From assembly GCF_000426065.1 (NCBI RefSeq), contig NZ_AUEQ01000001.1, positions 1 through 64,000 on the forward strand: DNA of 64,000 bases. The letters run 5' to 3'. The position numbers were made by a program, and so were the translations under genes. Source of the DNA: Mycobacterium sp. URHD0025. Its GTDB lineage: Bacteria; Actinomycetota; Actinomycetes; Mycobacteriales; Mycobacteriaceae. Positions 58,888-64,000 of this stretch are shown here, in pieces. The notes under the pieces were generated by a model. The model had not been told where the DNA came from. It ran no database searches and saw only the letters and a program-made list of their open reading frames with translations. The stretch's first letter is position 1. Each line of letters opens with the position of its first letter.

Positions 58888-59988
58888 CTATTCGGACAGA
58901 GTGTGCGCTGCTTCCATCAGCATCCAACCCGAAACCTGAACTGAGAGATCACGTTCCGGGATCGCCGACGCGTTCACCGCGCCGTCGACGAACTGTGCTT
59001 GCTGGCCTTCGGTCCCGGGCACTTCGGAGGCGCGGTCCCAGAACGCTCCGAACAACGGCAACCCGTCGACGGTCTGGCGATTGTCCCAGGCAGCCTGCGC
59101 GGACTTGAGCACGAGTGACCGGGCCGTCTCACGGGCAGCATCGTCCTCTGCCGTATCGCCGGGCAGGGTGCTGGCCACCAGCGCCAGGTATCGCGCCGTG
59201 ACGCCGTTGAACAGCCCGCCGTCACCGCCGCCCGCGCCCTTGATGACACCGTCGGTGGCCATTTCCTTGTCCACCGCGGCCACCAGCCGACGTACCCGTT
59301 CGGAGTGCCGGGCATCCTCGGTACGCACCGCGAGTTCGACCTCCAGCCCGAGCACCACGCCCTGGCAGTAGGTGTACTGAGCACGCACCATCGAGCCGGC
59401 CTTGATGCCGTCGAACACCAGGTGGGTTTCCGGATCGATCAGGGTTTCGTCGATCCAGTCGGCCATCTGCTGGGCCCGGCGCAGGCGATCGTCGTAGCGC
59501 GCCAGGAAGATGCCGGCCGGACCGTTGGCCGGGGCGTTGAAGAACTGGTCCTGCTTACGCCACGGGATGCCACCGCCGTCCTCGGGCACCCAGGCATCGA
59601 CGAACTGCGCGCACAGCTTCTTGAGCGCGTGGGATTTCTCGACGCCGACCAGCCGGCCGGCCCGTTCGAGGGCCAATGCCAACCAGGCCATGTCGTCGTA
59701 ATAGTTGTTGGTCCAGGACAGGTTGTTGCGCAGGTGATGTGTGCGGATCTGCCGTTCGATGCGCGTCTTCCGCTCGGGCTGCGGATCGCGCACCTGCGCG
59801 TCGACCAGAGTGTCCAGGAGGTGCGCCTGCCACCAGTAATGCCAGGTTCCGAATCTGCGGTACTTCTTGGTCGCCGGCCAGGCCACCACACCGAGCTGGG
59901 TGCCCGGCAGACCCCACAGCTTGGTCAGGTGACGTTGGGTGATCGCAGCTTCGGCGCTGGCCGCACGGTTGGCCCATAGCTGATCCAT
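58888..59988 (-). CDS. Glycoside hydrolase family 76-like alpha-mannanase
   Basis: A 366-residue (alpha/alpha)6-barrel protein. The characteristic neighbouring aspartates are in NNYYDDMAWLALA near residue 97, and WHYWWQAHLLDTLVDA and TYCQGVVLGLEVEL are conserved barrel helices. GH76 enzymes hydrolyse alpha-1,6-mannans, such as the core of mycobacterial lipomannan and lipoarabinomannan. No signal peptide is present, so location and natural substrate are open. The single ATG is at 59988. It is similar in place to Rv0365c of M. tuberculosis as I recall. Confidence 0.83.
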   Translation of the reverse strand: MDQLWANRAASAEAAITQRHLTKLWGLPGTQLGVVAWPATKKYRRFGTWHYWWQAHLLDTLVDAQVRDPQPERKTRIERQIRTHHLRNNLSWTNNYYDDMAWLALALERAGRLVGVEKSHALKKLCAQFVDAWVPEDGGGIPWRKQDQFFNAPANGPAGIFLARYDDRLRRAQQMADWIDETLIDPETHLVFDGIKAGSMVRAQYTYCQGVVLGLEVELAVRTEDARHSERVRRLVAAVDKEMATDGVIKGAGGGDGGLFNGVTARYLALVASTLPGDTAEDDAARETARSLVLKSAQAAWDNRQTVDGLPLFGAFWDRASEVPGTEGQQAQFVDGAVNASAIPERDLSVQVSGWMLMEAAHTLSE

Positions 59989-60003
59989 ACTGACGATCCT
60001 GCC

Positions 60004-60657
60004 TTACCAAGCGCGCGAAATGTCGGCATGTCGGGTGATCCAGGCGTGCATGACGATTCCGGCGGCAACTCCGGCATTGATGCTGCGGGTCGAACCGAAC
60101 TGCGCGATGGACACCGTGATTGCCGCTCCGGCCTGCGCCTCCGGAGTGATGCCCGGGCCCTCCTGGCCGAAGATCAGCAGGCAGTCGCGAGGTAGTTCGG
60201 TCTGTTCCAGCCGCGCCGCGCCGGGCACGTTGTCGACAGCGACCACGGTCAACCCGGCATCGGCGGCGAAGGACAGCAAGTCGGCGGTGGTGTCATGGTG
60301 GTGCAGCCGCTGATAGCGGTCGGTCACCATGGCGCCTCGCCTGTTCCACCGCCGCCGCCCGACGATGTGCACGGTGTCCACGGCGAAGGCGTTGGCCGTG
60401 CGCACCACCGCACCGATGTTGGCGTCGTTACCGAAGTTCTCGATCGCGATGTGCAGCGGATGCCGCCGGTGGTCGATGTCGGCGATGATCGCTTCCCGGC
60501 TCCAATACCGGTAGGCATCAACGACATTGCGCGTGTCACCGTCGCTCAGCAGCTGGGGGTCGTAGTGCGCGGCGTCATCCCCGGTGGGCAACGGCCCCTC
60601 CCAGGGACCTACTCCCGGGGACTCGCCCCACTCGGTCGGGCCGACGGCGTCAGTCAC
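60004..60657 (-). CDS. SpoU/TrmH-family RNA 2'-O-methyltransferase
   Basis: A 217-residue SPOUT-fold protein with its three knot motifs: NFGNDANIGAVVRTANAF near 85, LLIFGQEGPGI near 165, and IAQFGSTRSINAGVAAGIVMH near 195. Enzymes of this type methylate the 2'-O position of tRNA or rRNA nucleotides. The N-terminal extension of about 60 acidic residues is longer than in short family members. GTG 60657 overlaps the upstream lipoprotein gene by eight bases. Target RNA cannot be read from the sequence. Confidence 0.87.
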   Translation of the reverse strand: MTDAVGPTEWGESPGVGPWEGPLPTGDDAAHYDPQLLSDGDTRNVVDAYRYWSREAIIADIDHRRHPLHIAIENFGNDANIGAVVRTANAFAVDTVHIVGRRRWNRRGAMVTDRYQRLHHHDTTADLLSFAADAGLTVVAVDNVPGAARLEQTELPRDCLLIFGQEGPGITPEAQAGAAITVSIAQFGSTRSINAGVAAGIVMHAWITRHADISRAW

Positions 60658-61546
60658 GAGTGGTCCACAGCGCGGCGTGCGTGCCGATCACCGAAACCGA
60701 TGCGTACAGCAGCGCAGCGTTCATCTCTCCCTGCGTGCACAGCGAGGCCCGCACGTTGACGGCCTCGCGTGAGGCCTCCGGCATGATCAGCACCGACGAG
60801 CCGTAAACCGAGCAGGCATGACTGAGCCCCGGTGGCGGCATGGTGGGGCCGGCCACCACCATCAGCGGGCCACCCCGTGCCGCCGCATCATCTGCGTAAC
60901 GCTTTGCCGCACCATCGATTTCGAGGCCGATGAGCATGTATCCCTTGCCGTTGAAGGCGCTGGGGTCACCGAGTGCGGCTGGGGCCAGTTGGCCGCCGTC
61001 GGCACTGAACGCGTCCACGCTGGTCGACTTGACGGTGACCCCGGTGTCGTTGACGTTGGTGGGCAGCACGCCGACCGGGAAGGCCGCCGGATAGGCGACG
61101 GTGGTCCCGGCAATGCGCTCGCGCGGTGAGTACGCATACACCCCGCGCACCTGGCTCTGGTCCTTCAGCGGCCCGAGACAGACTGTGCCGCTGAGCTTGT
61201 CAGGCGCCGGTGCCGTCAGTGCCCGGATCCCCAGGTTGGACACGTCATCGCAACCGTGCAGCCCGTCGACCTCGATCGGATGCGCCAGTGCGCCGTACAG
61301 GCCGAACCGGATGTCCTCCGGCTTGGCGTGGGCGTCACCCGAAGCGGAGCCCTCGACGTCGACCAGTACGTGTTCGGAGTCGAACCGCAGATCCGACACC
61401 TTCAGATGCCAGCCGAGGATGTCGAGCGAATCACCGAGGGCAGCGGTCGACGCCTCATAGGTACGTCCCGGCTGATCGGAGCTGCAGCCCGCGGTGACGG
61501 CGAGAAGTATCGCCATCACCCCCGCGATCAGCGCCCGCACTGCCAC
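60650..61546 (-). CDS. Secreted lipoprotein of unknown function (Rv0381c-like)
   Basis: A 298-residue lipoprotein with lipobox VTAGC (Cys21) after a classical signal peptide. The mature part looks beta-rich with four or more cysteines (GCDDVSN, VCLGP, HACSVYG, SLCTQG) that could form two disulfides. I do not recognise a catalytic motif. GTG 61546 or a nearby GTG at 61540 are both possible. The SDR gene ends 12 bases upstream and the SpoU gene overlaps downstream, so this is mid-operon. Confidence 0.75.
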   Translation of the reverse strand: MAVRALIAGVMAILLAVTAGCSSDQPGRTYEASTAALGDSLDILGWHLKVSDLRFDSEHVLVDVEGSASGDAHAKPEDIRFGLYGALAHPIEVDGLHGCDDVSNLGIRALTAPAPDKLSGTVCLGPLKDQSQVRGVYAYSPRERIAGTTVAYPAAFPVGVLPTNVNDTGVTVKSTSVDAFSADGGQLAPAALGDPSAFNGKGYMLIGLEIDGAAKRYADDAAARGGPLMVVAGPTMPPPGLSHACSVYGSSVLIMPEASREAVNVRASLCTQGEMNAALLYASVSVIGTHAALWTTRD

Positions 61547-61558
61547 GAAAGTTCTGTT

Positions 61559-62335
61559 CTAAGTTCTCCCACGACCTTTTCCCACTGCTTTTGTTATGGC
61601 GCGCACCAGGTTTCGCGGAACCATCCGGCTCCCGGTGGTGAGCACCTTGTACTGCAGGCCGGGCACGATGACCACTTTGCCCGCGGCCGCGTCGGCCAGG
61701 CATTCACGCACCACGTCCTCGACCTGGAGCCACAGGAACGACGGCGTGCCCGCCATGTCGATGCCCGCGCGGGCATGGAACTCGGTGTGGACGAAACCCG
61801 GGCACAGCGCATGCACGCCGACCCCGGTGCCGCCCAGGCCATTCGACAACCCCTCGCTGAACGATACGACCCAGGCCTTGGATGCCGAATACGTCGATCC
61901 GCGCCCGGGCACCAGCCCGGCGACACTTGCCACGTTGATGACGGTCCCGCTGCCCGCATCGACCATCGACGGCAGCGCGGCGTGGGTCAGCTCCATCACC
62001 GCAGTGACGTTGACATCCAGTTGGGCCTGCAGCTGGGCGAGATCGGCAGTCCAGAATTCACCCGATGTGCCGAAGCCGGCGTTGTTCACCAACACCTGGA
62101 CCCCGGCTCGCAACCGGTCGGCGACCTTGGCCCGATCGGGAGCGCACGCCAGATCCGCGGGAAGGACCTCGACGTTCGTGCCGGCCTCGTCGTGCAGTTC
62201 CGCGGCGAGCCGCTCCAACCGCGCGCCGTCTCGTGCCACGAGGACCAGGTCATAACCGTCGCGCGCATACCGGCGGGCGAACCCGGCGCCCAGTCCCGAG
62301 GTCGGTCCGGTGATCAGCGCGACGGGACGAGGCAT
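61559..62335 (-). CDS. SDR-family oxidoreductase (DltE/YqjQ type)
   Basis: A 258-residue classical SDR: TGPTSGLGAGFARRYA (residues 9-24), VNNAGFGTSGEFW, INVASVAG and YSASKAWVVSFSEGL with Tyr and Lys at about 145-149. The C-terminal basic tail KAVGKGRGRT is typical of SDRs that approach the membrane. ATG 62335 was chosen because the Rossmann motif follows immediately; the longer frame lies antisense to non-coding sequence and the ttfA gene end. From memory M. tuberculosis has pyrE here; I see no pyrE in the window. Confidence 0.87.
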   Translation of the reverse strand: MPRPVALITGPTSGLGAGFARRYARDGYDLVLVARDGARLERLAAELHDEAGTNVEVLPADLACAPDRAKVADRLRAGVQVLVNNAGFGTSGEFWTADLAQLQAQLDVNVTAVMELTHAALPSMVDAGSGTVINVASVAGLVPGRGSTYSASKAWVVSFSEGLSNGLGGTGVGVHALCPGFVHTEFHARAGIDMAGTPSFLWLQVEDVVRECLADAAAGKVVIVPGLQYKVLTTGSRMVPRNLVRAITKAVGKGRGRT

Positions 62336-62369
62336 GCCGACAGGGTACTGAACGGTTCTGGTGCGCCGG

Positions 62370-63236
62370 CTAGCGCTGGTAGTGCGGTGCGTGCCGCCCG
62401 TTGCGCGCCGGCGGCGGGGTCCGACGGACCACATCGGGGCGGCCGGGCTCCTGGCGCGGCTGGGTGTAGCGGCTCACGTCGCTGCGTCCGGGTGCCGCAT
62501 CAGCGCGGCCCGGCGGCAGCTCCCGACGCCCAGCGGGAGTCGGCGCCAACGGGCGACTGGGCGAGCCCGCGCGACGTGCCAGCGCAGCCTGGCTGCCCTG
62601 ACCCGACTGCGGTGCCACACCGTTCTGCGGAGCCGGAGGCAGCACCCGCAGCAGGTCGTTGAACTGGCGCACTGTGCGCAGCCCCTCGTCCCATTGGGCG
62701 CGGGTGCTCGTGACCGGCATGCTGACGAGCGTCCAGTTCTGCTCGTTCCACATGATCTCGGCGCAATCCGGAGCGGTGTGCGCGAACGTGACCATCCGGC
62801 GGTCGCAGGCGCGGCGAGCGGCGTCGAGGTTGGTGGAGTACACCATCCGCGGACCGATCGCGCCGAGGAGCCAGATATCGCTCTCGCGAGGCTCCTTGAT
62901 GCCCTTGAGCCGCAGATCGACGACGACGTTCGTGCCGACCTTGCGGTGCAGCGCGATCACGGTCGCGACCTCTTCGATGTCAAAGATGAACACCGCCTCG
63001 CCACGGATCTGGCCGAGCACGACATTCTTGGCCGTGACGTCACCGACGGTCGACATCACCCCGCGCTTCCAGCGCTTGAGGATCTCGTGCGACTCGTGCT
63101 CGTAATCGAAGCCATGCGACTTCGCCCACGACTTGCGGCGCCGTCCCAACCCACGTCGACGGTCGATGTCGACATACAGCAGCACCGCCGCACCCACGAA
63201 ACAGAGTGCGGACAGCGTGAACCAGAGCGGGACCAT
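62370..63236 (-). CDS. ttfA: TtfA, trehalose monomycolate transport factor (MmpL3 accessory)
   Basis: A 288-residue membrane protein: an N-terminal helix (about 4-22), a soluble domain (about 30-200, with KSHGFDYEHESHEILKRW and DIEEVATVIALH), and a long basic, proline-rich C-terminal tail (about 210-288, PPPARNGRHAPHYQR). TtfA (Rv0383c) assists MmpL3 in moving trehalose monomycolate to the mycomembrane and is essential in mycobacteria. I identify it from sequence type and position by memory. ATG 63236 precedes the helix directly. Confidence 0.85.
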   Translation of the reverse strand: MVPLWFTLSALCFVGAAVLLYVDIDRRRGLGRRRKSWAKSHGFDYEHESHEILKRWKRGVMSTVGDVTAKNVVLGQIRGEAVFIFDIEEVATVIALHRKVGTNVVVDLRLKGIKEPRESDIWLLGAIGPRMVYSTNLDAARRACDRRMVTFAHTAPDCAEIMWNEQNWTLVSMPVTSTRAQWDEGLRTVRQFNDLLRVLPPAPQNGVAPQSGQGSQAALARRAGSPSRPLAPTPAGRRELPPGRADAAPGRSDVSRYTQPRQEPGRPDVVRRTPPPARNGRHAPHYQR

Positions 63237-63295
63237 CGGGCCTAGCCTACTTGTTGACGGCCCGATTGCCTCCACCTTGGGAGGTCACAACCCGA

Positions 63296-63940
63296 TTACT
63301 GGTGATCAGACGGCCGGGAACCGGACTCTCGGAGGTACGCGACGATCGCGTTCGTGAGTCCTCGCCGCGCCACGTCGAGGTCCGTATATGTGCCGAGTTG
63401 GCGCTCGGAGGTGATGCCGCGCATCGCACCCGGGATGAATGAGGCAACCTCACGGACCCGCTCGGGATCCACGTCGAGGTCGGCGAAAGCCTGCTGGCAG
63501 GTTTGCAGCCAGCCCTGCCCCCACGAGGACAGCTCGGCCGCGGTCTTCGGGTAGAGCCGCTCGAGTTCGGCCCGGTCCCGCGGCAGCGCCGCACGCAGGT
63601 TCTCGATGGCCCGCGAATCGCTCGCGGTCAATCCGTCGTAGAGCAGGTCGATGATCCCGGCGACGCGCTGACGCAGCGGCGCACCGCGGTCGCGATGGCT
63701 CAGCATGCCCGCGCGACGTTCGGCGGTGCGCTGCAGGACCGCGGCCCAGAAGCCGTCGATGTCGCCGAACTGGTATTTCACCGCGCCCCAGGTTGCGCCG
63801 ATGTCTTTGGCGATCCGGTTGGCCGAGACCGCTCCCGGGTCTCCGGTGGCCAGCGCCTTGCGCGCGGCCTCCAGCATGCTCTCCCGGGTGGCTTCGCCGC
63901 GCCGGTTGGTGCGGCGCCCGCTCACCTCGGTCATCTTCAT
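63296..63940 (-). CDS. TetR-family transcriptional regulator
   Basis: A 214-residue regulator with an N-terminal helix-turn-helix (about 20-65; RRGEATRESMLEAARKAL, then NRIAKDIGATWGAVKYQFGD) and a helical ligand domain after it. ATG 63940 or 63934 are both reasonable; GTG 63961 would add seven residues. It is 59 bases upstream of ttfA on the same strand. No clear palindrome is visible in the remaining 60 bases to the window's end, so its target is unknown. Confidence 0.83.
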   Translation of the reverse strand: MKMTEVSGRRTNRRGEATRESMLEAARKALATGDPGAVSANRIAKDIGATWGAVKYQFGDIDGFWAAVLQRTAERRAGMLSHRDRGAPLRQRVAGIIDLLYDGLTASDSRAIENLRAALPRDRAELERLYPKTAAELSSWGQGWLQTCQQAFADLDVDPERVREVASFIPGAMRGITSERQLGTYTDLDVARRGLTNAIVAYLRESGSRPSDHQ

Positions 63941-64000
63941 GAGGTTAGCCGGTCGGGCCACGTTTCACAGAACCCTCTACTAAACCTCTTCACAACTTTC

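Overview
The window is high-GC, densely packed actinobacterial chromosome. The gene content points to a fast-growing mycobacterium (Mycolicibacterium, M. smegmatis-like): F420-dependent glucose-6-phosphate dehydrogenase (fgd1), pknG with glnX and glnH, ttfA, LpqL-type M28 lipoproteins, 13E12/DUF222-HNH genes, GTG and TTG starts, 4-nt ATGA/GTGA stop-start overlaps, and many genes with a -10 box about 7 bases before the start codon (leaderless). From memory, unchecked, the order resembles the reverse complement of the fba-purA-purT-fgd1-pknG-thi-lpqL region of M. smegmatis. Nearly all of it looks like ordinary core chromosome. I see no prophage, integrase, intact transposase, rRNA, tRNA or CRISPR array.

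Layout. 0-0.6 kb: 3' end of a DUF222/HNH gene. 0.6-3.6 kb: divergent SulP-type anion and NCS2-type nucleobase transporters. 3.7-6.3 kb: a coupled three-gene operon of type III polyketide synthase, ICMT-like methyltransferase and FAD oxidoreductase. 6.4-9.3 kb: tandem M28 peptidase lipoproteins. 9.6-12 kb: an SPFH protein and an ABC exporter. 12.2-15.8 kb: thiamine genes, with a TPP riboswitch before thiO-thiS-thiG-SGNH hydrolase and divergent thiE. 15.8-24.2 kb: mutT3, the glnX-glnH-pknG operon and pta-ackA. 24.3-28.1 kb: an amine or amino-acid use cassette (class III aminotransferase, APC permease, divergent GntR regulator). 28.1-34.8 kb: fgd1, a metallo-beta-lactamase-fold protein, SDRs, a luciferase-like monooxygenase, an acetyltransferase and a methyltransferase. 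34.8-38.6 kb: purT, a membrane protein, rhodanese and metZ.

38.6-45.2 kb: a small UBP zinc-finger protein, a CPA1 antiporter overlapping an MMPL transporter, then an alpha/beta hydrolase, P450 and ferredoxin run and a Ddn-like protein. 45.2-47.1 kb: a full-length DUF222/HNH gene followed by a compact inverted-repeat element. 47.2-53.1 kb: membrane protein, SDR, thioesterase-purA, a conserved hypothetical, a site-2 protease-like M50 protein and a CDF metal exporter with an operator-promoter. 53.1-58.8 kb: DUF3151, a membrane protein, a CHAP amidase, fba, DedA, an F420-type LLM protein and an XdhC protein. 58.9-63.9 kb: GH76-like mannanase, SpoU methyltransferase, lipoprotein, SDR, ttfA and a TetR regulator.

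Themes. Thiamine synthesis sits under a riboswitch. Acetate and central carbon metabolism (pta, ackA, fba, pknG), purine synthesis (purA, purT) and sulfur/methionine metabolism (metZ, rhodanese) are represented. Several envelope functions are present (ttfA, GH76, CHAP, M50, MMPL, lipoproteins). The least conventional parts are the 191-bp inverted-repeat element near 46.9 kb, the palindromic operators before the CDF gene, the amine cassette and one SDR, and the quinone/phenolic-lipid type III PKS operon.
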